This document shows positions 23,006 to 33,894 of a stretch of DNA of 64,000 bases, in pieces. Position numbers and translations under genes: made by a program. Position 1 is the stretch's first letter; the number at the start of each line of letters is the position of its first letter. The DNA comes from Imbricaverruca yamaguchii (Eukaryota > Arthropoda > Thecostraca > Neoverrucidae): NCBI GenBank assembly GCA_034440575.1, contig JAOTOL010001559.1, positions 1,347,001-1,411,000 on the forward strand, written 5' to 3'. The notes beneath the pieces are model-generated. The model was not told the DNA's origin, did not search any database, and saw only the letters and a program-made list of their open reading frames with translations.

Positions 23006-23100
23006 GACAACAGCCATTGCACGTGGCAGCCGTACTGGGTCACCTGGAAACATGCGAACGCCTTTTGGAGGAAGGGGCTGACCCGACCGCCCAGTGTCAG
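23006..23100 (+). CDS. nompC: TRPN/NompC-like channel, exon for ankyrin repeat 12
   Basis: Phase 1 entry after gaaccacag and phase 0 exit at tgtcaggtgagt. It reads GQQPLHVAAVLGHLETCERL, then LEEGADPTAQCQ. NompC repeat 12 has LTPVHVAARHGNLATLMQLLEDEGDP; the acidic LLExEG-DP end is retained. The following intron, 6.8 kb, consists almost entirely of minisatellite and one transposon. Confidence 0.92.
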
Positions 23101-23180
23101 GTGAGTTGTGTATGTGTTTCGCTCTTCTCTAGACTTCCATTTTGGCTTCAGCAGTGTCCTGGGCGCACCGGCAGCGCTTC

Positions 23181-24046
23181 ATTGGTGAGTGGCATTCCAT
23201 TGGTGTGACGCATCCAATTGGTGAGTGGCATTCCATTGGTGTGACGCATCCAATTGGTGAGTGGCATTCCATTGGTGTGACGCATCCAATTGGTGAGTGG
23301 CATTCCATTGGTGTGACGCATCCAATTGGTGAGTGGCATTCCGTCAGTGTGACGCATCCAATTGGTGAGTGGCATTCCGTCAGTGTGACGCATCCAATTG
23401 GTGAGTGGCATTCTGTCAGTGTGACGCATCCAATTGGTGAGTGGCATTCCATTGGTGTGACGCATCCAATTGGTGAGTGGCATTCCGTCAGTGTGACGCA
23501 TCCAATTGGTGAGTGGCATTCCATTGGTGTGACGCATCCAATTGGTGAGTGGCATTCCGTCAGTGTGACGCATCCAATTGGTGATTTGCATTCCATTGGT
23601 GTGACGCATCCAATTGGTGAGTGGCATTCTGTCAGTGTGACGCATCCAATTGGTGATTTGCATTTCATTGGTGTGACGCATCCAATTGGTGAGTGGCATT
23701 CCGTCAGTGTGACGCATCCAATTGGTGAGTGGCATTCCATTGGTGTGACGCATCCAATTGGTGAGTGGCATTCCGTCAGTGTGACGCATCCAATTGGTGA
23801 GTGGCATTCCATTGGTGTGACGCATCCAATTGGTGAGTGGCATTCTGTCAGTGTGACGCATCCAATTGGTGAGTGGCATTCCGTCAGTGTGACGCATCCA
23901 ATTGGTGAGTGGCATTCTGTCAGTGTGACGCATCCAATTGGTGAGTGGCATTCCGTCAGTGTGACGCATCCAATTGGTGAGTGGCATTCCATTGGTGTGA
24001 CGCATCCAATTGGTGAGTGGCATTCCATCAGTGTGTCGCATCCAAT
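23181..24046. repeat. Minisatellite, 36-bp unit, about 24 copies
   Basis: Units read attggtgagtggcattcc then attggtgtgacgcatcca, with a second sub-type in which the middle reads gtcagtgtgacg. The two sub-types alternate in places. Each unit contains ttggtgagtgg, a good 5' splice consensus. The unit length is a multiple of three and free of stops, which creates long open frames on both strands; these are not genes. Confidence 0.96.
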
Positions 24047-24921
24047 TGCTGTGTGACACTTCATTCGTGTGTCGCATCCAATTGTTGAGTGGCATTCCGT
24101 TGGTGTGTCGCATCCAATTCCTGTGTGGCATCCCATTGGTGTGTGGTATCCAATCGGTATATGGCATATCACTTTGTGTGATATCCTATTGGAGCTTGGC
24201 ATCCCGTTCGTGAATGACATCCAATTGGTGTGTGGCATATCAGTGTTGCGTGGCATCCATGGTTGCATGGCAATTGACATGTGACATCCCATTGGTGTGT
24301 TGCATTCCATCGTGTGTGGCATCCCATTTTGTGTGACATTCAGTTTTGTGGCAACCCATGTTGTGTGGCATCCCATCGGCGTGAGGCATACTGGCGCGTG
24401 GAATCCCATTGGCGTTTGGCATCCCATTGGTGTGTTGCATCCCATTTTGTGTGGCATCCCATTGGTATGTGTCATCTCATTGGTGTGTGGAATCCAAATG
24501 ATGTGTAGGACCCAATTTTTGTGTGACATCCCATTGGTGTTTTGCATCCCATTTGTGTGGCACGCCATTTTGTGTGGCATTATATTGTTGGGTGACATCC
24601 CATTGGCGTGTGGCGTTCCATTTTGTTTGGCATACAATTTTTGTGGCATCCAACTTTGTGTTGCATCTCATTGGTGTGTGGCATCCCATATACGTGTGGC
24701 ATCCAATATTCAATAAATGTATGACATCCCATTGGCGTGTGACATCCCATTGTCATGTGACAGCCCATTCGTGCGTGTTATCTATATCTTGCATGACATC
24801 TCATTTTGCGTTGCATCCCATGTTGTGTGGCATAACCTTGGCATGTAGCATCCCATAAACGTATGGTATTTCATTGACACGTGGCTTCTCATTGGTATGT
24901 AGCATCCCATTGTGTGCATAG
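24047..24921. repeat. Degenerate 18-bp repeat (gtgtggcatcccattgg)
   Basis: Irregular copies of gtgtggcatcccattggt with many substitutions. The same degenerate family resumes at 28119, so the 24922-28118 element split one array. Confidence 0.9.
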
Positions 24922-27900
24922 GTGTAACCATTGGGGGGACTGCGGGAGCATGTCCCCCCCCCCCCCACCGAATTTCTGAAAAGTGGTGATTTGTCCCCAT
25001 CGATTTCTTATGTGTCCACCAAGCATCAGCTATCTGAGTATCATCGCTGCAAAATTATACTCAATCATTTATAAAGTGAAAATACATATGCAAGAGAATC
25101 ACCAAAAAATACCAAAAGCCCATCTAACCAATCAACGGTCTTCACAGGCTATCTGTCGTCGCAAAATATCCGAATGGGAAATCAGAAAACGTCAACAATG
25201 TCCGCTTCCAGCCAATTCTTGAATAACATGAACCTTGACCATCTTCTGTTTCCGCTTCGGTGGAAGATTGTGCTCTGTTAGGCAGCAAATTACATTATCG
25301 CAGGGCTTTATACGTCTTAGGTTGCATTTTCCTGATCATATATTGATATATCTTGAACAAATGCGACTCTGGGTGTACTTGGGTACCTTGAAAGCTATTG
25401 AGGGAAACATGGACAGCCTTAAGCATGTATGTTAAGTTAGCATCGTATTCGTATTTATATTTAGCGACGTGTTTATGATCATTCAAATCAATTACCACAA
25501 ATGCTTCTGCCTGACTGAACACGCTGTAAGGAACTACATAGGTAAGGAAGGAACACGCTGTAAGGAAGGAACTACATGACCAAATATGGTATCAAGCAAT
25601 AGCCTATGGTGAGCCATCGTGCAACATTTCAAATCGGTACATGTCAAGGCAAGACCTCTAGGTCAAAGGTTGGCTTGATTTATTAAACGGCGATATTGAA
25701 GCGATATCAACAGAACGCGAGACTCGGTTGCATTCGCCTCAATTTCCATCAAATGAGCGTCATTCAATGTGGCTTGCTAAGCAGTATCATAAAGCCCAGC
25801 AATATATATTTGAAGGACAAGGGCTAAGCTGATCCTTCGGTCGCCTATTTTTCAGTTTTCTCTCAAACCTATCCAAAGCTGGTATCAAGCAATAATCAGT
25901 GGTGAACCCTCGAATAGCATTTCAAACCGGAACAGGTCAGGGTCAAAGGCTTTCCTGAGTTCTCCTACGTTCTTGCGTTTCGTTGTTATAGCTTCAAGTT
26001 GGAGAAAATGGATGCAATTCGTGTTCTGGCATTCGTGTTGTCTTGTTGCGCAGTATCAGAAAGTTTGAATTTAAAAATAATATTGACGGATTAAAATTCG
26101 AGCGGATTTCTTCGGTCGCCTCACATTCTTTTGTGATTTCCGTTCAAGCCTACCCGGACCCACTTTCAAACGACAGCCCATGGTGAACCCTCGAGTTACA
26201 TTTTTAAACCGGAATATGTCAAGGTTAAACCTAAAGGTTAACGGCTAGTTTGATTTTTTCGAAGTCCTTGCGATTGGTCGCTACGGGTTCAATTTGCACC
26301 AAGTGGGTGTCACTCGACGTAGCTTGTGTCGTACTATAATGATACTAGATATAACTAATTTCTAAGGTCAAAGGTCAAACCGATTCCCTTGGTCGCCTCC
26401 TATTTTTTTATTCGTCCTAACCTACCCACATCTGATACCAAGCAATAATCCGTGGTGCATCACAAGCAGCATTTCAAACCGGGACATGTCAATGTCAAAC
26501 CACAAGACCGAAGGGCAGCTTCAGTGGTTCAAAGTCCTCGCGCCTCGTCGCTATGTCTTAAATCTTCATCAAGTGGAGTCATTCGACGTGCTGTGTCGTA
26601 CTCTATCAGACTGTTCAGAAATCGAATTATTTTTCCCAAATCAAATGTCAAACTCATTTCTTCGGTTGCCCCACGTTTCTTCGTTTTCTCCCAAAGCTAC
26701 CCATTCTTGGCATCAAGAGATGGCCCCGGGGAAACTCTAGAGTACCATTTCAACCTGGGACATGTCAGATCAAGCCTCAAGGTCAAAGATTAGTTCCATT
26801 TTTCGGAGTCCTCGCGTTTCGTGGCTATGGCTTCAATTTGCATTATGTGGGTATCATTCGAAGTGGCTACCGTATCAGAATGTTGAGATATCGAAATAAT
26901 TGCAAAGGTGTCGAAGGTCCGGCGTGTTCGCAACGACTGGGTGTAATATAAGTATGAGGATCAGGTATATTTTTGTTTGCAGCCTTTGTGATAGCAAGCA
27001 CTCGTATCCTATATGACTAGGGGCTCGCCAAGAAATCCGGCAGAACCTGCTCGGACAGTGCTCTCATTGTTGGTTTTTAATTTCATCTGCCGCATTGCTG
27101 TTTCGGACAAATGAAATACAGAACTGTGTTCAGTTTATTCACTTTCCTATTAATGATTCAACGGAAGTTGTCAAATTTGCAAGAAAAGCCACACGTGAAT
27201 GCGCAAAATTTTATAACTAGCCCGAGTCCATAACCACGAAAGAGCAATCTTGTAATCAGGGGTAGATCCTGGAATTGTCATGTTGGCACCTGTCTAGAGG
27301 AGCGCCATTTCTTTGGAGCGGCGCCGCTGTGAAAGCACCTGCACCTGCCTCTGGCTGCAAAATTCGAGGGGGCGGGTGGTACTCAGCCCTTCCCCAAGGG
27401 GCGCCTTTCCTTTCAAAGTTGTGCTTTTTATTTCATGGAAACGCCTCAGGCTGAACACTTCGAGCGGGTACACTGGAACCTTTTCAGAAGGACACACTTT
27501 CCCAGCCTGGGGGATACCACCTTGGACGTGGGGGTACATGCCCTCAATTCCAGACTCCCTAACACTCCTGGTTGTCACTACATCGAAATGTGTCTTCGTG
27601 AAACAGAAAAGCATGGGAATGGAAATTGCATGTTCTTATTTGCTGCCTTAAAAGCACCGTCCAATATTAATATGGCTTTCCTGCTACAAGAGGGCAACGT
27701 TTAGCGTACTTACAGAATTGCTCTATGGTGATTGTGAAATCGGGTCCAGCACGTACGACATAAAACTAGACGTTCATAGGTAGCGATAAGTAGTGAAATT
27801 TGATCATTTTCGTGGAACATTTAGTCCCCAAAATATCATTTTTAACATCTGGAAAATTGAAATGCACCCAATATTGAAATATTAGGTGTTGACATATTGT

Positions 27901-28118
27901 TCAAATGTTTTAAATATTGAAATATGTTTGAAATCTTTCAAATATCAAAGTGTCTGAGAATAGCATTGAAAAAGAAGTGGCTGAAATCCAAGGACTTTTC
28001 GTTTCGGGGTGGGATAGGGAGGGGGAAGTCTGGGCTAGGTCCCACTATCCTATTCAAACTTATCGCGTCTCGGGTTTGTCCGCCCCCCCCCCCCCCCATT
28101 TCGAATCCGTGGTTACAC
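24922..28118. mobile_element. 3.2-kb DNA element (copy 2) inserted in the minisatellite
   Basis: The ends are gtgtaacca and tggttacac, an exact 9-bp inverted match. Next to them lie G/C tracts (ggggggact inside the left end, ccccccccatttcgaatccg inside the right). Internal ~260-bp units and the agagcaatcttgtaatcag tail match copy 1 at 12.9-14.9 kb. Minisatellite of the same family flanks both sides. No transposase was recognised, and no clear target duplication was found because the flank is itself repetitive. Confidence 0.75.
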
Positions 28119-28400
28119 TCAGATTATGTGTGATATCCCATTGGTGTGAGGCATCCAGTTTTGTGTGTCATCTCATTGGCATGTGGCATCCCATTAGCGT
28201 GTGGCATTCCATGGGCGTGTGGCATCTTATGGGCGAGTGGAATCTCATTAGCCCGTGGCATCCCGTTGGTGTGTGGCGTCCAATTTTGTGTGGCATTCCA
28301 TTTGCATGTGGCATCCCATTAGCATGTGACATCACATCGACGTGTCGTATCCCATCGACGTATGGGATCCCATTGGCGCGTGGGATCCCATTGGCGTGAG
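28119..28400. repeat. Degenerate 18-bp repeat, right part
   Basis: Copies of gtgtggcatcccattagc and relatives, passing into the more homogeneous gaggtatcccattgacgt type. Confidence 0.88.
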
Positions 28401-29913
28401 GGATGTACCGCGTGCCAGCCCGGCAACACGGCGCTACACGTGAGGTATCCCATTGACGTGAGGGATGGACCGCGTGCCAGGTCGGCAACACGGCGCTACA
28501 CGTGAGGTATCCCACTGACGTGAGGTATCCCATTGACGTGAGGTATCCCATTGACGTGAGGGGTGGACCGCGTGGCAGGCCGGCAACACGGCGCTACAAG
28601 AGGGGTGTGAGGTATCCCATTGACGTGAGGGGTGGACCGCGTGGCAGGCCGGCAACACGGCGCTACACGTGAGGTATCCCACTGACGTGAGGTATCCCAT
28701 TGACGTGAGGTATCCCATTGACGTGAGGTATCCCATTGACGTGAGGTATCCCATTGACGTGAGGTATCCCATTGACGTGAGGTATCCCATTGACGTGAGG
28801 TATCCCATTGACGTGAGGGGTGGACCGCGTGGCAGGCCGGCAACACGGCGCTACACGTGAGGTATCCCATTGACGTGAGGTATCCCATTGACGTGAGGGG
28901 TGGACCGCGTGGCAGGCCGGCAACACGGCGCTACACGTGAGGTATCCCATTGACGTGAGGTATCCCACTGACGTGAGGTATCCCATTGACGTGAGGTATC
29001 CCATTGACGTGAGGGGTGGACCGCGTGCGGGTGAGGTCCCATTGACGGCGGTATCCCATGCTGTGCGGTATCCCATTGACGTGAGGTATCCCATTGACGT
29101 GAGGTATCCCATTGACGTGAGGTAGCCAGGCCGGCAACACGGCGCTACACGTGAGGTATCCCATTGACGTGAGGTATCCCATTGACGTGAGGTATCCCAT
29201 TGACGTGAGGGGTGGACCGCGTGGCAGGCCGGCAACACGGCGCTACACGTGAGGTATCCCATTGACGTGAGGTATCCCATTGATGTGAGGTATCCCATTG
29301 ACGTGAGGGGTGGACCGCGTGGCAGGCCGGCAACACGGCGCTACACGTGCGGTATCCCATTGACGTGAGGTATCCCATTGACGTGAGGTATCCCACTGAC
29401 GTGAGGTATCCCATTGACGTGAGGTATCCCATTGACGTGAGGTATCCCATTGACGTGAGGTATCCCATTGATGTGAGGTATCCCATTGACGTGAGGTATC
29501 CCATTGACGTGAGGTATCCCATTGATGTGAGGTATCCCATTGACGTGAGGTATCCCATTGACGTGAGGGGTGGACCGCGTGGCAGGCCGGCAACACGGCG
29601 CTACACGTGAGGTATCCCATTGACGTGAGGTATCCCATTGACGTGAGGGGTGGACCGCGTAACAGGCCGGCAACACGGCGCTACACAAGTGAGGTATCCC
29701 ATTGACGTGAGGTATCCCATTGACGTGAGGGTATCCCATTGACGTGAGGTGGACCGCGTGGCAGGCCGGCAACACGGCGCTATCCCATTGATGTGAGGTA
29801 TCCCATTGACGTGAGGTATCCCATTGACGTGAGGGGTGGACCGCGTGGCAGGCCGGCAACACGGCGCTACACGTGAGGTATCCCATTGACGTGAGGGGTG
29901 GACCGCGTGGCAG
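28401..29913 (+). repeat. Composite array: 18-bp units plus 13 copies of acceptor and 5' end of ankyrin exon 13
   Basis: Runs of gaggtatcccattgacgt (one to about twelve per block) alternate with a block containing ggtggaccgcgtggcag, then gccggcaacacggcgctaca. The latter is the first 20 or so bases of the true exon at 29914 (codons AGNTALH), and the former is its acceptor. Thirteen such decoys precede the real exon. Some are damaged (aacag for gcag near 29660; the exon piece is missing near 29027). After each decoy the sequence returns to 18-bp filler and no donor-bearing exon end is present. Confidence 0.95.
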
Positions 29914-30180
29914 GCCGGCAACACGGCGCTACACGTCGGGTGCGCGGCGAGCCGGCCGGCCGTGGTGAAGGTCGTGCTGCGCGCCATGGCGGATCGCGCC
30001 GACGACGGCCCGACGTCGCAGCTGCAGACGCTGCTGAGGCTGCGCAACAGTCGAGGCGAGACGGCAGCCCACTGCGCCGGCCGCCAGCCGCCGGCTGAGT
30101 CTGACGGCGCAGACGACGCTCAGCAGGTGGTCACGCTGCTCTGCCTCAGCGGCGCCCGGCTGGACGTTCTCACGTCAACC
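29914..30180 (+). CDS. nompC: TRPN/NompC-like channel, exon for ankyrin repeats 13 and 14
   Basis: This is the largest exon: 89 codons, phase 0 to 0, donor tcaaccgtgagt. Repeat 13 reads AGNTALHVGCAASRPAVVK. A long loop (MADRADDGPTSQLQTLL) leads to repeat 14, RNSRGETAAHCAGRQPPAE, then QQVVTLLCLSGARLDVL. NompC repeats 13-14 have the same layout: a cysteine-bearing repeat (PLHMACRA), an extended loop, then a repeat with an insert before QIVRMLL. The exon is very GC-rich beside its AT-rich flanks. Its 5' edge has been amplified into the upstream array. Confidence 0.93.
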
Positions 30181-30726
30181 GTGAGTGCTGTGTTACGTCA
30201 CCGATTGGGGGCGAATGCCGTCGGTGCCTGGCAAAACCTGGTGGAATGATGACTCATCCTACATAATAGCTAATCTGATAATTTGTGGTCGTGTCAGCTT
30301 TCCAGAACCAAACTGAAACCTGGCTTACAGTCAGCGTTTTCGGAAGGAGAGCAGCCAACGATGTAGGAGGGAAGAATATTTGATGTAGGATAATTGTAAA
30401 TAAGAAAAACATGGCTTAAGGGGGTGACCAATTATGCCCTTTATGCCGTCCCTGGCTACGCTACTGATTGAAAGATCGCGCCAGTGATACGAAACAATGA
30501 AAATAGTTGGCTTTGCGACGAAAAATGTTGAACATACTTTACATACATCCCATTCACTCCATCCATTTTCATTTAAAAAATGTTAACTGGCCGTGTTTGA
30601 CCTTTGATCTCTCTCAATCACATTCTCTGATTATGTTGACGCAGGGGTGACATGTTATACCCTTGAACCTCATGTCTATAACATACCCATGTACATAGCA
30701 CCCAGAGGATTGTCTGTAATAGCAAT

Positions 30727-30836
30727 GTGTCCTGGAATCTGATATAGTCCTGGAATCTGATGTAGCCCTGGAATCTAATATAGTCCTGGAATCTGATGTA
30801 GTCCTGGAATCTGATGTAGTCCTGGAATTTGATCGG
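30727..30836. repeat. Minisatellite, 18-bp unit, about 6 copies
   Basis: Unit tcctggaatctgatgtag with one- or two-base variants. Confidence 0.93.
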
Positions 30837-30924
30837 CATGTATAGTATGCTTTCGTTCAGCCTCTTTAACTTGATTAGATCACTCAGAACCCGATTGATG
30901 TTATAAGCAATTGCACTGTTTCAG

Positions 30925-31008
30925 GACAGTGAGACAGCGCTTCATCATGCCGCCCGCTGCGGAAACAATAAGCTGTTGGTGCTAATGCTGTCCCTCTTGA
31001 ATGAACAG
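30925..31008 (+). CDS. nompC: TRPN/NompC-like channel, exon for ankyrin repeat 15
   Basis: A short 28-codon exon, phase 0 to 0, from cactgtttcag to gaacaggttagt. It reads DSETALHHAARCGNNKLLVL, then MLSLLNEQ. NompC repeat 15 (ETAFHYCAVAGNNDVLMEMI) has the same GNN in place of the usual GH and a methionine-rich helix. The acceptor has a good pyrimidine tract. It joins the preceding exon as VLTST/DSET. Confidence 0.92.
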
Positions 31009-32260
31009 GTTAGTGCGTGGCCAGCGGTGAAACAGTGGAGCTGTCAATACTGATACATGCGATGCTATTGCAGGTGTATGTCAAGATCAATATATTTTTG
31101 CCTTAGAAAATCGTGATAGGAGTTGCACACAAGGAAGTTCCAGTTGGCATTTGTTCCCTAAAGCATTAAGTGTACCCGTATGTAAGAAGGAAGCAGCTAT
31201 CCAATAATCCAAGATTTGAACGATCCTTTTGGCCGATAAAAATTGTGGTTTTATCTACAAAAGCGTCATATGTTGAAGCATTTTTACATGATCCCTCTTA
31301 CTCTATTATCCTCATGTAGGGTACACCCATCATTAATTATATCCCGCGATGATCCACAGCTGAAAAAGACGTAAATCAAGCTGCCTTAGTTGGCTTCTCT
31401 GGCGCTCAAAGAAGCAATTCTCGAATGTATAGGAGCCCCCAGACCACCAAGGCTGGAAGGACCGGTTGGCGCTGGCCTATGGGTGGGTCTTGGGGGTAAG
31501 GAAAGCGAAGTTGCTCAGATGCGCCGGGCGGTGAGTCCGGCCAGTGGTGAGGCGGCGGGAAGTTAGAGGTGGGAGGAGTGCCTCGTTTTGTGAAACGCGC
31601 GTGTTGGCGTGCTGTCGTATGTGGTACGCACCGTGTTGCCACATACCGGCACAACTCGCTCTCGAATGCCCACTTGGGATAGTCTGGGTCGATGGCGAGA
31701 CCGAAAGACACCATCCCCAGAATTGATTTATCCATGGCGTGGTTGATATTGAGAACACCCACCTCAAACAATGTATGGGAATTAAGGCCCTATTCCTACA
31801 ATGTCAACTTGGTCAACATGTCATTGATGCAATCTGGTGATTAATGTTAGCATGTGCATTGGTCCCCTATCAATTGCCGTATTGTTCCAGTGTGCTATGT
31901 GGAATCATGTCATACTGTGCCATTCACCAACTTGTGCAAAATTTCATAATTGCCCATTGCATCGTAGCTGGGCGGTAGTGGTAGTAGTGTAAGAGGGGGT
32001 TTCCAAACACTTCATGCTTGCAACAAATTGCTCTACTGTTGCTTTTGTATTGTCAAACCAGTAATTATACTGTTTACTGAATTTTTGTTATTAGAAAATG
32101 AACTACGTATCTATATTCACATGGTACTTTCTATGAAAATTATCTAACCACTCGTATAGAGCAACTTTAAAACATATAAAAGTGTTGTGTCATATTCTGA
32201 ATAGGAATGTGGTTGTGCAGGATTAATTCACTGTAGCCATTGTGGTACCAATTATTAGTA
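31009..32260. other. Intron; includes an LTR-like piece
   Basis: Phase-0 intron between repeats 15 and 16. Apart from the LTR-like segment at 31.4-31.8 kb, listed separately, no gene or RNA signal is seen. Confidence 0.55.
31406..31770 (+). mobile_element. LTR-like fragment related to the gypsy LTR at 43.9-44.2 kb
   Basis: About 130 bp near 31590-31710 (blocks gctgtcgt, ccacataccggcacaactcg, and tgcccacttgggatagtctg) match the minus strand of 43.87-44.02 kb (gctgtcgtgcgg, gccgcataccgacacatctc, tgcccacttgggtcagtcag). This suggests a solo or broken LTR of the same gypsy family. Its ends were not defined. Confidence 0.5.
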
Positions 32261-32268
32261 GCTAGCCC

Positions 32269-32748
32269 CAGTGGCGTCGCCACGAAATTCTTCCAGGGGG
32301 CGAGATCGAAAGGGGGCCTCCTGCTTCCCGAAAAGCGGCCTCCATTGTGTTAGGGCCTCCTATTGTTTTTAGACCCTTAGTATGGCTCGGGAATGGGAAA
32401 CTGAGGGCTGGAAGGCCTCCTTTTCGTCCTGGAGGGCCTCCTTTTCGTCCTGGAGGGCCTCCTTTTCGTCATGGGGTCCCTTTTCGTCCTGAGGTACCTT
32501 CTTTTCGTCCTGAGGTGCCTTCTTTTCGTCCTGGGGGCCTCTTTTTCGTCCTGAGGGCCTCCTTTTCGTCCTGGGGATTCGTTTTCGTCCTGGGGGCCTC
32601 CTTTTCGTCCTGGGGGCCTCCTTTTCGTCCTGGGGGCCTCCTTTTCCTCCTGGGGGCTTCCTCAAATTTCAGGGGGGGGGGGCGCCCCCCAGTCTCACGG
32701 CAGGGGGGGCAATTGCCCCCTCTGCCCCCCCCGGTGGCGACGCCCCTG
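32269..32748. mobile_element. hAT-type MITE with 8-bp target duplication
   Basis: The ends are cagtggcgtcgccac and gtggcgacgcccctg (imperfect TIR), flanked on both sides by gctagccc (32261-32268 and 32749-32756). An 8-bp TSD with a CAG-starting TIR is the hAT signature. The interior carries about ten degenerate 19-21 bp units of ctccttttcgtcctgggggc. No transposase. Relatives in the window are the large element 44361-59577 and its internal ends. Confidence 0.9.
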
Positions 32749-32779
32749 GCTAGCCCCAACTAGCCCCCAGTGCCACCCT

Positions 32780-33180
32780 CTGCATCCGCCCCCGGTTGAC
32801 ATTGCACCGAAATGTAACCCCATAAAATAGGAAAACATGGAGAAAGACTCGTGTAAGTCCATATATACTACAGCAAAACCATTTCCCAAATAGTTTCAAC
32901 ATTCCTATTGCAATAGGGCGACGTCTAACGCAATTACAGCACACCCATATGCGGTGAAACTTCTTAATTCCAGCAGAACATTCTGTCATCAAAACATCAG
33001 ACTGATCAAAGGTAAATCTGACAGCCAGATCTGGAAAATGAAGTGGATGAAGACCGATAATTTATTTTTGGTGGTGGCGGGGGGGGGGGCGGCGTGTGCT
33101 TCCCTCTATCCTGCCCAAACTGTCCCCGACCCCGATTTGTCCCCCTCCCCAATTTCGAAACCGTGGCAACGTCTATGCCC
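32780..33180. mobile_element. Dispersed element, copy 3 (tail only)
   Basis: Shares with copies 1 and 2 the phrases attgcaccgaaatgtaaccc/cattgcatcgaaatttctcc, gcaatagggcgacgtctaac and the terminal aatttcgaaaccgtggcaac. Only the 3' part is present. Confidence 0.6.
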
Positions 33181-33775
33181 TTACGTATAAATATACCCCT
33201 AAAAGGTGAGGAGGACGGGCGAGGGACCAATTTAGAGCTGAAATTCCCACGAAATGAGAGCTAGTCAGGACTGTTGAGGGCTGCAATTGGTCCTTACAAG
33301 CAGGAGCGGGCCCCGAGGGATGAAAAGGACCTCTGAGAGTCAGAGAGGGCTGAATTTAGGTCACCCTGAAGTTGAGTGCGGATCCTGATGGATGAATATC
33401 ATCCCTTGGGATATTTTCTAATTGTTTTTTGCCGGCGATTGCAAGGAGAAATACCAGACAAGAATATAAATATAGGATCCCTTTCAAAATAAAGTGGGAG
33501 GAGTCTAAATAGCTGCGTGGCTCCCTTCAGATATTCGCCAACTCAATTAGCCAAATTAGCTACTAAATTCCCCAGCCCCGCTCCTCCCCTGGACCAAATA
33601 CTGGCTACGCCACTGCTCGGTCCTTGTGGGATGTTTGCCGCTGCATCATCGAACCACGTTAGCTTCAGAGTCGACTGACTTCCCAGAACCACCCACTCGG
33701 CCTCGGTGGGGTGCATGCCATTAGATCAACTGACCACGCCATCCTCAGAGTCGAAATGTGGCCGGTATGCGACAG
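33181..33775. other. Intron, no gene seen
   Basis: Rest of the phase-0 intron before repeat 16. No recognisable feature. Confidence 0.5.
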
Positions 33776-33894
33776 GGGTGCGATGTGCAGCAAGTGGTGA
33801 ATCAGCAGAACAGTGGCGGTGACAGCTGTCTGATGGTGGCCGCCGCTGGTGGGCACCAGCAGCTCGTCAAAACTCTGCTCGACGACGGCGCAAG
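33776..33894 (+). CDS. nompC: TRPN/NompC-like channel, exon for ankyrin repeat 16
   Basis: Phase 0 entry after tatgcgacag and phase 2 exit at gcaaggtgagg. It reads GCDVQQVVNQQNSGGDSC, then LMVAAAGGHQQLVKTLLDDGA. NompC repeat 16 (NRQSSVGWTPLLIACHRGHM, LVNNLLANHAR) has the same polar, Gln/Asn-rich linker and a core without PLH. The partial AG codon is completed by the G that opens the exon at 42738, giving Ala-Arg-Val-Asp, which equals NompC ARVD across the junction. Confidence 0.93.

Noticed and set aside
23129..24649. Very long open frames (506, 339 and 304 codons) on both strands
   Set aside because: They lie on a 36-bp repeat, a multiple of three without stops, so all these frames stay open automatically. 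No domain, and the repeated peptides are trivial.
28663..29886. Overlapping 130-210 codon frames with MGYLTS/VNGIPH/RQWDTS repeats
   Set aside because: Three readings of the same 18-bp satellite; no gene.
28401..29913. CRISPR-like appearance of regular repeats with variable spacers
   Set aside because: Direct tandem 18-bp units in eukaryotic intron DNA. The interspersed block is constant exon-derived sequence, not unique spacers, and there are no cas genes.
32347..32763. 138-codon proline-rich frame (RPGGPPFRPG)
   Set aside because: It is the ctccttttcgtcctggg satellite inside the hAT MITE.
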